From contig JALWEC010000434.1 in the NCBI GenBank assembly GCA_027036655.1, positions 1 through 7,491 of the forward strand: 7,491 bases of DNA, in the 5' to 3' direction. This DNA comes from Melioribacteraceae bacterium (GTDB lineage: Bacteria > Bacteroidota > Ignavibacteria > Ignavibacteriales > Melioribacteraceae). Under the pieces are notes generated by a model. It saw only the letters and a list, made by a program, of their open reading frames with translations, searched no databases and had not been told where the DNA came from. The first letter of the stretch is position 1. Each line of letters begins with the position of its first letter. Below, in pieces: positions 1 to 5,698 of the stretch. The position numbers and the translations under genes were made by a program.

Positions 1-28
1 GTAAGAAGTTTAGCCTAATTTCTTTTTG

Positions 29-62
29 GCATTGCAAAGGAGGAGCTTGCGACGACTGCGGC
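29..62 (+). repeat. Degenerate copy of the GTCATTGCGAGGAGC-type palindromic repeat
   Basis: The stretch reads GGCATTGC, then GGAGGAGC, then GCGACGAC. It can be aligned with the GTCATTGCGAGGAGCGAAGCGACGAAGCAATC pattern after a few substitutions and a small insertion. It overlaps an imperfect 10-bp hairpin: arm 37-46 AAGGAGGAGC pairs with 61-70 GCTCCGCCTT with one A.G mismatch. The similarity is eye-aligned and weak on its own. The nearby clearer copies at 143-187 and 210-240 make it more believable. Confidence 0.35.
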
Positions 63-78
63 TCCGCCTTGGAGAACT

Positions 79-126
79 CACCGGTAAACACGCTGTTGCC
101 GAACGTTCAACAGCGGTTTAACGGGT
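79..126. repeat. Long intergenic hairpin (inverted repeat)
   Basis: Arm CGCTGTTG (91-98) pairs perfectly with CAACAGCG (108-115) around a 9-nt loop. After one bulged A at 90, TAAAC (85-89) pairs with GTTTA (116-120). Further out, CCG (81-83) pairs with CGG (122-124) across one mismatch. The total is about 16 pairs. No T-run follows on either strand, so it does not look like an intrinsic terminator. It could be a structured RNA element, a protein-binding palindrome or part of a mobile repeat. Confidence 0.6.
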
Positions 127-142
127 AAAGCTGAATACTTAG

Positions 143-187
143 GAGATTGCCACGCCAATCCACTATCGCGGATTGTCTCGCAATGAC
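143..187 (-). repeat. Palindromic dispersed repeat, copy in reverse orientation
   Basis: The left arm is GAGATTGCC and the right arm is TCTCGCAATGAC. Outer arms ATTGC (146-150) and GCAAT (180-184) can pair. Inside, CAATCC (156-161) pairs with GGATTG (170-175) around an 8-nt loop. The same outer arms recur at 5628-5670 with a different inner stem. Elements ending in GTCATTGCGA...GCAATCTC are known to recur as intergenic repeats in many bacterial genomes. No protein is encoded. Confidence 0.7.
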
Positions 188-209
188 AATTCTTTTTTTT
201 AATTTAAAC

Positions 210-240
210 GTCATTGCGATGAGCGGAACGTGCTTATTGC
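210..240 (+). repeat. Palindromic dispersed repeat, facing copy
   Basis: It begins GTCATTGCGA (210-219), the exact reverse complement of TCGCAATGAC at 178-187. It continues GAGCGGAACG and ends in ATTGC, a degenerate form of the usual GCAATC end. With the copy at 143-187 it forms two head-to-head units separated by an AT-rich spacer that includes a run of T at 193-200. The perfect 10-bp inverted repeat between the copies could fold into a larger hairpin. Confidence 0.6.
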
Positions 241-367
241 TTTCCCTACCTTCGTGGAAACAAGTACCTCTAAGGAAATTTTGCTTTACATCCCGACAGA
301 TTGCAGCGCTCACGGCGGACGCTTGTTTTTTCGCTCGCGATACGCTCCGGGGCTGACTGTGTGTTTT

Positions 368-1504
368 TTATCTCTCGACTTTTCTCTTTTTCCATTCGTA
401 ATTCCCGAAAACCCCTAAAACCGCAGCTGTAACAATATATGGAATCTGAAAAATCTCCGTAAGGAAAAAATATTTCCTTAATCCTTTTTCAAACAAAAAT
501 CCTTCCCCCTGCATTACCAGAAAATATTCAAGCAAAATCTTAGTGGTAAATAAAAAGAGAAATATTTCGCCGGACTTCCCCACTCCCGCAATAGCCAAAA
601 CCGGAAGAATCAAAAGTAGAAGATAGAAAAGAAATACTCCGCTCAGAAAAATTGTAATTCCTTTATTAAAATAAAACAAACTTTTACTTGCCCATCTTCT
701 TCTCTGTTGCAAAAATCCGTTTAAGTCGGAATTTCCTTTTGAACAGACGAGCGCGTTCTTATCCCAAGCATACTTAATGCTGTAACTTGTCCTCGCGGCA
801 ATCTTCTGCATTAAGATTTCATCGTCTCCCGAACTCAGGTGCATATTATCCTCGTATCCCCCAACCTCAAAGAAAACAGATTTTCGGAAGGCGAGATTAG
901 CTGCGTTTGCAATTATGGGTTTCTTAATTCCGATTAGTCCAGCGCCGGTAATTACAAGTCCGGCAAATTCGAGACTTTGCATTTTCTCGAAAAGAGAATT
1001 CCCGGGATTAAACTTTACAGGTCCCGAAACAAGAGCCGTGTTATCGTCAAAAAATGAAGTTAAAGATTCAAGCCATCTCGGAGAAACTCTGCAATCGGCG
1101 TCGGTTGAAACAATAATCTCTCCGCTTGATTTCTTAATCCCTTTCAACATTGCGTTTTTTTTAAAAGCTCGTTTTAAATTTGAATCGTTATTCAATAAAC
1201 GGATATTATTAAGAGACGCGTAATCGTTGATTATTTCAGCCGAGTTATCGGCGGAATTATCATTAACAAAAATGATTTCAAACAACTCCTTAGGATATGT
1301 TTGCTTGGACAAATCATCAAGCAACGCGGGAAGATTTTCGGCTTCGTCGCGGAAAGGAATAATAACGCTAAGTTTCAACTTTGGAGAGGTCTTCGTAACT
1401 TTTTTTACGCTTCGCAGATTAATAATTCCGGCGTAAACAAGAATCAAAAACAAGAAATATGTTACCGAAACGACTATAATAAAAAGGAGAAGGATTGAGT
1501 TCAT
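368..1504 (-). CDS. Membrane-anchored family 2 glycosyltransferase
   Basis: A 378-residue glycosyltransferase, likely at the inner membrane with its catalytic domain in the cytoplasm. One membrane segment (about residues 4-26) precedes a GT-A domain that opens with LSVIIPFRDEAENL (45-58) and FVNDNSADNS (79-88). The metal/nucleotide-sugar DxD-type motif is TDAD (134-137). GDDE (226-229) is in the position of the acceptor-base region. QQRRRW (266-271) matches the Q-x-x-R-W motif of many membrane GT2 enzymes. About three hydrophobic segments follow (roughly 283-306, 313-333 and 346-366). The ATG overlaps the stop of the upstream membrane-protein gene by one base, so translation is probably coupled, and no Shine-Dalgarno site is evident. 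Family assignment is secure. Sugar donor and acceptor cannot be read; a lipid acceptor is inferred from the membrane segments and neighbours. Confidence 0.9.
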   Translation of the reverse strand: MNSILLLFIIVVSVTYFLFLILVYAGIINLRSVKKVTKTSPKLKLSVIIPFRDEAENLPALLDDLSKQTYPKELFEIIFVNDNSADNSAEIINDYASLNNIRLLNNDSNLKRAFKKNAMLKGIKKSSGEIIVSTDADCRVSPRWLESLTSFFDDNTALVSGPVKFNPGNSLFEKMQSLEFAGLVITGAGLIGIKKPIIANAANLAFRKSVFFEVGGYEDNMHLSSGDDEILMQKIAARTSYSIKYAWDKNALVCSKGNSDLNGFLQQRRRWASKSLFYFNKGITIFLSGVFLFYLLLLILPVLAIAGVGKSGEIFLFLFTTKILLEYFLVMQGEGFLFEKGLRKYFFLTEIFQIPYIVTAAVLGVFGNYEWKKRKVER

Positions 1505-2469
1505 TATTTCTTTTTCAATGGAATTAAAAGTGAATAGAGAGACGGAATCAATAAATTAATCAGAAAAAGAAATATTGCGGCGCTGAATGCGGCAGACTCG
1601 GCAACGCCGAATTGACCGAAGAAAAAGACTGCCGCCGCTTCTCTTATGCCAATATCAGCAACAGTAACCGGAGGGAAAAAGGATTTTGAAAAAAACACGA
1701 GAAGCGAAGCAAGGTAAATTTCAGGTAAATATCCCGAGCCGCCGAAAGCAAAAACCAGAAGAGCGAACTGAGTAAATACAATGAACAGTTGCGCCGCCGA
1801 AAAAAGGATAAGCAGCCCTGAAGTAGAATGTGAAACAGTATCAAGAAAATTAAGTTTATTTTCAATCTTAGATTTGTATCGCAAGGGAATAAATGTAAGA
1901 ATAATTTTTTTCTTTTCGATATTCGGAGAAGTTACGATGAAATAAATTGTAAAACTCAGAAGCACCAATAAAATCAATAGCGGAATTGTAATTGCGCTAT
2001 TTACATTATAAACGGTGTGAACAAAATAAAGGGAGAAAATTCCCCCGAAAAAAGAAACGAGAAAAAGCGTCGTTCCTTTATCGAGAAAAGTAGAGAATAC
2101 AATATGAGCCGTGTTACGGTTTTCAAACGGAAGCGCCCTGCCGATATACTCGCCGCTTCGCCAAGGAGTAATCATACCTGCGCCCAACCCCAGCATTAAA
2201 GAACGCCAAATTTTTCGTGAATCTTTTTCGCCGATTACATCGGACAAAATTAATTTCCATTTTAAGAATTGAAATAAAATATTAGGAATTAGAAGAATAA
2301 CAGCAAAAGATAAGTAGATGTAGTTGACATTTTCCAAACGCGCAAGAATCTCTCCGGCATTAAACTCAAAAAGGAGGAAAGCAATTATCCCCAATGAAAT
2401 CAACAGCTTGGTGACTCCGAAAACTTTCGTTTTAACATTTGCCGGTATTTTAATTTGCTCGAAAATCAT
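1504..2469 (-). CDS. UPF0104 / lysylphosphatidylglycerol synthase-type transmembrane protein
   Basis: A 321-residue, mostly hydrophobic protein with roughly seven or eight membrane segments. It matches the family of flippase-like integral membrane proteins related to the membrane domain of lysylphosphatidylglycerol synthase. Recognisable features are the polar loop GMITPWRSGEYIGRA (98-112), which resembles the conserved TP-x-R-x-GE block, and the late motif FFPPVTVADIGIREAA (264-279), equivalent to the P...GG.G.RE block. The usual GG is replaced here by AD. There is no C-terminal aminoacyl-transfer domain, so it is not an MprF enzyme. The gene starts 1 nt after the stop of the upstream exported-protein gene and overlaps the glycosyltransferase start by 1 nt. 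Such proteins often sit beside glycosyltransferases and are thought to handle lipids or lipid-linked sugars; the exact substrate is unknown. Confidence 0.8.
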   Translation of the reverse strand: MIFEQIKIPANVKTKVFGVTKLLISLGIIAFLLFEFNAGEILARLENVNYIYLSFAVILLIPNILFQFLKWKLILSDVIGEKDSRKIWRSLMLGLGAGMITPWRSGEYIGRALPFENRNTAHIVFSTFLDKGTTLFLVSFFGGIFSLYFVHTVYNVNSAITIPLLILLVLLSFTIYFIVTSPNIEKKKIILTFIPLRYKSKIENKLNFLDTVSHSTSGLLILFSAAQLFIVFTQFALLVFAFGGSGYLPEIYLASLLVFFSKSFFPPVTVADIGIREAAAVFFFGQFGVAESAAFSAAIFLFLINLLIPSLYSLLIPLKKK

Positions 2470-2470
2470 C

Positions 2471-3361
2471 TTAAAAGAAATCTACGAAAAATCCCGCTCC
2501 GATTTGCTCCGTTTTTTGCAGAAAATATTGACTAAGATAATAATGTCCGTGGAAATAATCCAAATAAAAAACAATTCCTTTTCCGTGCCACTTCCCTATC
2601 TTAACTCCTGCCATCGAATTTGAATTTAATGTGTAATCCGGGTTTGCATCAAGAAACAGATGAGAAGCGACAAAAAGATTAACGGGCGAATCTTGAATTT
2701 TCCCAAGTACTTTAGGGAAGTTAATTTCAAATCCGGAGTAGCCGAGCCATTTTTTCATCGCGGAAGGTCGAACAAGCGTAGCATAAGAAATCGCCGAATA
2801 GAGTTTAAGACCGTATCTATTTTTATTAAATATGTAAGCGGCTGTTAAAATTCCCGAGTCCCTGGTGTACGGAATCGGCTGTATGCCGTCGATCCAATCG
2901 TGAATTAATCTGTTAAAATGCCCGTCAACAAAATGCGCGCTGTTGTGAACAATTCTTAAACGAACTTGCAGTTTATCTTTGCCGAGTTCTTTCGTAATCG
3001 CGCCGTTGCCGCCGAAAAACCCATCTAGGGCGTCAATCTGTAGTCTGTGCCCTTGAAAGCTCGTAGCAAGCGCGTATGCAAAGAAATCAATGCTCAAAGT
3101 CGCGTAGATTTTTTCCCGATTGAGCTTAAATCCGAAAAGGTCAACGCTTGTCCCGATGTCAACTTTCAGATTATTCGTTTTAATCAGGTACTGTACGCCG
3201 ACGCGCGGTTCTTCGTAATCGGCTTTAATCGGCATAAAATTTATTCCCGAAGGGAACATTATGAATTGGAAGTTACTGTTATTTACGGTTTTCGTTTTCT
3301 GCGCATAATTTGCGCCGACAAAAATCAATAGAGCCAATAATACTTTCTGTAGAATGTTCAT
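2471..3361 (-). CDS. Exported DUF1207-like putative outer-membrane protein
   Basis: A 296-residue protein with a clear signal peptide: basic N-terminus (K6), hydrophobic core 7-17, likely cleavage after NYA at residue 20. The mature part has alternating hydrophobic/polar stretches typical of beta strands and ends in Phe (VDFF), as outer-membrane barrels often do. FPSGINFMPIKADYEEPR (36-53) and RIVHNSAHFVDGHF (136-149) resemble the DUF1207 pattern of FP-x-G...P..AD...R followed by H-x-S-x-H..D. That family has no assigned function and is usually longer, so this would be a short member. It is the first gene of the minus-strand operon. Upstream of the ATG is only a weak GGAAAA. It may be the surface partner of the downstream lipid/glycan enzymes. 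The export call is firmer than the family call. Confidence 0.7.
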   Translation of the reverse strand: MNILQKVLLALLIFVGANYAQKTKTVNNSNFQFIMFPSGINFMPIKADYEEPRVGVQYLIKTNNLKVDIGTSVDLFGFKLNREKIYATLSIDFFAYALATSFQGHRLQIDALDGFFGGNGAITKELGKDKLQVRLRIVHNSAHFVDGHFNRLIHDWIDGIQPIPYTRDSGILTAAYIFNKNRYGLKLYSAISYATLVRPSAMKKWLGYSGFEINFPKVLGKIQDSPVNLFVASHLFLDANPDYTLNSNSMAGVKIGKWHGKGIVFYLDYFHGHYYLSQYFLQKTEQIGAGFFVDFF

Positions 3362-3496
3362 TTTTCCGTAGCGTTAATTTTCAAAAATCGAAAGAGTAAG
3401 AATAATAACTTCGACGGAATAAATAAAATAAGATTTGATTTTTTTAATTTTCATCCGACAATTTTTTTCAATAATTTGCAGATAAAAAAAAGAGCT
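3362..3496. promoter_or_regulatory. Divergent promoter region between the envelope and HisA-like operons
   Basis: This AT-rich spacer separates two divergently transcribed operons, so it must hold both promoters, or one if a neighbouring transcript reads in. A TAATTTG at 3472-3478 partly resembles the Bacteroidota -7 box (TAnnTTTG), but it lacks a T and has no TTTG box at the right distance. I cannot place either start site. No strong operator palindrome is visible. Confidence 0.45.
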
Positions 3497-4249
3497 ATGA
3501 ACAGAACTTTGGTTATCCCTTCGATTGATATTTTGCACGGTAAAACAGTTCGAGTTGTACAGGGAATTCCCGAGATGCACACATCCGATTACGGAGACGA
3601 CCCGATTGAGATGGCGATGCTTTGGAGAACCGAAAACGCCAAAATGCTTCACATTGTTGACTTTGACGCGTCTCAAAGACAATCCAAAGAAAATTTTGAA
3701 CTGGTTGAGGAAGTTTGCGACAGCGTAATAATTCCCGTCGAATACGGCGGCGGAATTCGTTCTTTTGACGATGCCAAGGAGATATTTTCACTCGGAGTTT
3801 ACAGGGTGGTAATCGGCTCGCTTTATTTCGATAATCCGACGGATTTTGCTAAAATCATCGATACTTTCGGTGCAGCTAGAATTTCCGCCGCAATTGACGT
3901 TATTGACGACGAAGTTGTAACTCACGCCAGACGAGACAGAACAGGCATTGCTCCCGTTGAACATGCCAAGAACCTTTTGAAAATCGGAGTCGAACGCTTT
4001 ATCGTAACCGATATTTTACGCAACGGAATGTTGGGTGATCCCAGTATTGAACTTTCGAGAAAGATAGCTTTGGAAACCGGAGTTAAAGTTACGCACAGCG
4101 GCGGAATCTCATCTTACGAGCATTTGCTTGAACTGCAAAAAATTATCGATTCCGGAGTAGATTCGGTTATTGTGGGAAGAGCGCTTTACGAAAACAAATT
4201 CTCATGTCAAAAAATTTGGCGAATTGCCGAGACAGATATTTTTTCATAA
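3497..4249 (+). CDS. HisA-like (HisA/HisF family) TIM-barrel protein with altered active site
   Basis: A 250-residue protein, full length for HisA, the isomerase that converts ProFAR to PRFAR in histidine synthesis. The fold is clear: IPSIDILHGKTVRVVQG (7-23) with the base-equivalent Asp11, YGGGIR (83-88), VVIGS (104-108), AIDV with Asp134, TDI (171-173), SGGIS (201-205) and IVGRALYE (225-232) supply the phosphate-binding loops. Unlike true HisA, the general acid is replaced: the usual R-D-G-T is R175-N176-G-M. The usual substrate-stacking Trp145 is Arg145, and the conserved QGD is QGI (22-24). The ATG at 3497 is preferred over an upstream in-frame TTG at 3476 because it puts the first strand at the family position and follows AAAAGAG. 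It leads an operon with a stress protein and an eIF2B-like gene, and no other his gene is present. It is probably a paralogue with another job; a divergent HisA cannot be excluded. Confidence 0.8.
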   Translation: MNRTLVIPSIDILHGKTVRVVQGIPEMHTSDYGDDPIEMAMLWRTENAKMLHIVDFDASQRQSKENFELVEEVCDSVIIPVEYGGGIRSFDDAKEIFSLGVYRVVIGSLYFDNPTDFAKIIDTFGAARISAAIDVIDDEVVTHARRDRTGIAPVEHAKNLLKIGVERFIVTDILRNGMLGDPSIELSRKIALETGVKVTHSGGISSYEHLLELQKIIDSGVDSVIVGRALYENKFSCQKIWRIAETDIFS

Positions 4250-4255
4250 TATAAT

Positions 4256-4261
4256 AAGGAG
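4256..4261 (+). promoter_or_regulatory. Shine-Dalgarno site of the universal stress protein gene
   Basis: AAGGAG lies 5 nt before the ATG at 4267, inside the 17-nt gap after the HisA-like stop codon. It is the strongest ribosome-binding site in this operon, and it fixes the start. Confidence 0.75.
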
Positions 4262-4266
4262 ATTGC

Positions 4267-4740
4267 ATGCTTGAAATAAAAAAGATTTTAGTCCCGATTG
4301 ATTTTTCCGATTATTCCTTAAAAGCTCTCGATTATGCAATTGATTTTGCGGCGTTAGCAAAAGCCGAACTCTTTATCGTTAACGTAATAGAGCCGATTGT
4401 TTATCCTACCGATTTTACAATGGGAGAAGTTGTCCCGACTTTTGAATCGACAATTGAAGTAAATTTTTCCGAACAACTTAAGAAAATCGCGGAAGAAAAA
4501 ATCGGCGACAAACTCAACTATCATCTGCTTACTAAAGAAGGACGACCTTTCCTCGAAATAATCGGCGCGGCAAAGGAAACGGACGCCGACTTAATAATTA
4601 TCGCGACCCACGGACACACTGGAATGGAGCATATTCTTTTCGGCAGCACGGCTGAGAAAGTTGTCAGAAAAGCCCCCTGCCCCGTCCTTTCGTTAAGAGA
4701 TCCGGTTAAAGGTTTTACCTACGGAAATAATGAGAAATAA
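4267..4740 (+). CDS. Universal stress protein, UspA family
   Basis: A 157-residue single-domain cytoplasmic Usp. The N-terminus KKILVPIDFSDYS (5-17) gives strand 1 and Asp12, which contacts adenine in ATP-binding family members. ATHGHTGMEHILFGSTAEKV (113-132) is the nucleotide loop: the usual G-2x-G-9x-G-S becomes A113-TH-G116-9x-G126-S127. APCPVLSL (136-143) is the last strand. The motif predicts ATP or AMP binding, with the Gly-to-Ala change at the first position being mild. The gene follows the HisA-like gene by 17 nt with a good Shine-Dalgarno site, and its last 11 nt overlap the eIF2B-like frame as called. Usp proteins usually respond to stress or energy state. Here it may tie the two flanking phosphosugar-type proteins to nucleotide level; this is inference. 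Confidence 0.92.
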   Translation: MLEIKKILVPIDFSDYSLKALDYAIDFAALAKAELFIVNVIEPIVYPTDFTMGEVVPTFESTIEVNFSEQLKKIAEEKIGDKLNYHLLTKEGRPFLEIIGAAKETDADLIIIATHGHTGMEHILFGSTAEKVVRKAPCPVLSLRDPVKGFTYGNNEK

Positions 4741-5515
4741 TTTTCAAAACAGGATGAATGAAATCCTTGCTGACAATAAGTCCGGCAGCAGCGATTTGGT
4801 TTCCGCAATAATTCTTTTGCTTAAGGAAAAACTTATCGCCGGAGAAAGCGTTGAAGAGGAAATCAAAATCATATCGGAACGACTGCATGAATTTGCGATA
4901 ATTGATTCGTTAATAAAGAACCTCAAAAACACACCGGTTTCAGAACGACTTGTTTTATTAAATAAATTCGAGAAAGAACAATCATCCGTTTACAAAATTA
5001 TTTATGAAAAACTAAAGCCCCGCTTGGAAAACGCTCCGGTAATTACCACGCTTTCAAACAGTAGGACGATTGTGGAAATAATGAAATTAATTTTTCTTGA
5101 TTTCCCGTCCGTTTCGGTTTACGTTTCCGAAAGCCGTCCGGTAAACGAAGGAGTTATAATGGGCGAAACGCTTGCCGACATCGGCTTGGATGTAACGATA
5201 GTAACCGAAGCTATGCTTCCCGAGTTTGTAAGCAGAAGTGATTTTGCCCTTGTCGGAGCAGACAAAATATTATCAAACGGAAAAGTAATTAACAAAGTCG
5301 GTTCGCGCTTGCTTGCCATTTTATGCGGATTCTACGGCAAACCGTTTTACGTTGCCGCCGATAAAAGGAAGTTCACGGATGAGAAGTTGTTCATTCAAAA
5401 ACCTCATCCGAGCGACGAAATTTATTCTTCTGAGAGTTCCCAAATTAAGGTTGCTGAAAATTTTTATTTCGAAACAATAGATGCGGAATTAATTACGGGA
5501 ATTTTTACTAATTAA
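4730..5515 (+). CDS. eIF2B-alpha / ribose-1,5-bisphosphate isomerase-like protein
   Basis: A 261-residue protein of the eIF2B/MtnA/R15P-isomerase superfamily, shorter than the usual 300 or more. A helical N-terminal part (1-100) precedes a Rossmann-like domain: ITTLSNSRTIVEIMK (105-119), YVSESRP (131-137), VGADKI (175-180, with the conserved Asp178), NGKVINKVGS (183-192), PFYVAADKRKF (205-215). The tail FYFETIDAELITGIFT (245-260) matches the usual FD.TP...I..i.T end. R15P isomerases carry T-H-C-N-S with a catalytic Cys; here it is T-L-S-N-S (107-111), as in non-catalytic eIF2B-alpha proteins, which have Ser. The start at 4730 overlaps the stress-protein gene by 11 nt. An ATG at 4754 (Met9) is a credible alternative, since family similarity begins after it. 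Bacterial translation has no eIF2B role, so a sugar-phosphate or nucleotide ligand is more likely. Function unknown. Confidence 0.72.
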   Translation: MRNNFQNRMNEILADNKSGSSDLVSAIILLLKEKLIAGESVEEEIKIISERLHEFAIIDSLIKNLKNTPVSERLVLLNKFEKEQSSVYKIIYEKLKPRLENAPVITTLSNSRTIVEIMKLIFLDFPSVSVYVSESRPVNEGVIMGETLADIGLDVTIVTEAMLPEFVSRSDFALVGADKILSNGKVINKVGSRLLAILCGFYGKPFYVAADKRKFTDEKLFIQKPHPSDEIYSSESSQIKVAENFYFETIDAELITGIFTN

Positions 5516-5576
5516 AAGAAGTCTTTTAAAAACTTAAAATTTGCATTTTGTGTTCGCCAAGCTTACCCCAACTACT

Positions 5577-5611
5577 TTTTGAGGGAGTGAGAATCTCAAA
5601 ATTTATTTTTA
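5577..5611 (+). terminator. Candidate intrinsic terminator of the HisA-like/Usp/eIF2B-like operon
   Basis: TTTTGAG (5577-5583) pairs with CTCAAAA (5595-5601) around an 11-nt loop. The T-rich TTTATTTTTA (5602-5611) follows. It lies about 60 nt past the last stop codon of the operon. The stem is short and AT-rich, so this is a moderate call. A weaker stem, TTAAAAGA/TCTTTTAA, at 5512-5529 overlaps the stop codon and has no T-run. Confidence 0.5.
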
Positions 5612-5627
5612 TAACAATATGGAATTA

Positions 5628-5670
5628 GAGATTGCCATGTTCCCGACATATCGGGACTCCTCGCAATGAC
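5628..5670 (-). repeat. Palindromic dispersed repeat, second reverse-orientation copy
   Basis: It has the same GAGATTGCCA start and CTCGCAATGAC end as the copy at 143-187. Outer ATTGC (5631-5635) pairs with GCAAT (5663-5667). The inner stem TCCCGA (5641-5646) pairs with TCGGGA (5651-5656) around CATA. The inner sequence differs from the first copy, yet both form a stem, so structure is kept where sequence is not. Confidence 0.72.
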
Positions 5671-5698
5671 AAAAATTGATTTTTCGGGCAACTTTCAC

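Larger units (their letters stand above)
1..367. other. Non-coding, hairpin- and repeat-rich intergenic region
   Basis: No convincing gene is present. The short open frames here have no plausible start context, and they overlap inverted repeats. The stretch holds, in order: an imperfect hairpin at 37-70, a long hairpin at 79-126, one palindromic repeat (143-187), a second copy facing it (210-240), and an unassigned remainder (about 244-367). It lies downstream of the minus-strand glycosyltransferase gene. I see no clean stem followed by a T-run that would serve as that gene's terminator. What lies left of the window is unknown. Confidence 0.7.

Noticed and set aside
143..240. CRISPR array or tandem repeat array
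   Set aside because: The repeat copies are inverted and irregularly spaced, and there are no equal-length spacers or cas genes.
318..367. Terminator for the glycosyltransferase operon near GAGCGTATCGCGAGCG plus an A/T run on the minus strand
   Set aside because: I could not find a stem of more than a few pairs directly before a T-run in the right orientation.
107..418. Short open frames of 60-70 codons on both strands in the left intergenic region
   Set aside because: They run across inverted repeats, have no ribosome site, show no recognisable domain, and overlap one another on opposite strands.
915..1498. Plus-strand open frames opposite the glycosyltransferase gene
   Set aside because: They are antisense shadows of a clearly recognised GT2 gene with all its motifs on the minus strand.
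1504..2469. MprF lysylphosphatidylglycerol synthase
   Set aside because: Only the membrane domain type is present. The C-terminal aminoacyl-transferase domain is absent at 321 residues.
3476..3496. Upstream TTG start adding MQIKKRA to the HisA-like protein
   Set aside because: HisA proteins begin a few residues before the IP-x-ID strand. The ATG at 3497 gives that length and has a purine-rich AAAAGAG before it.
3374..3791. Minus-strand frames overlapping the HisA-like gene and the divergent spacer
   Set aside because: They are antisense to a conserved gene, show no domain, and have no operon context.
3497..4249. Plain annotation as histidine biosynthesis gene hisA
   Set aside because: The fold fits, but N176, R145 and QGI replace conserved active-site residues and no other his gene is nearby, so no gene symbol is given.
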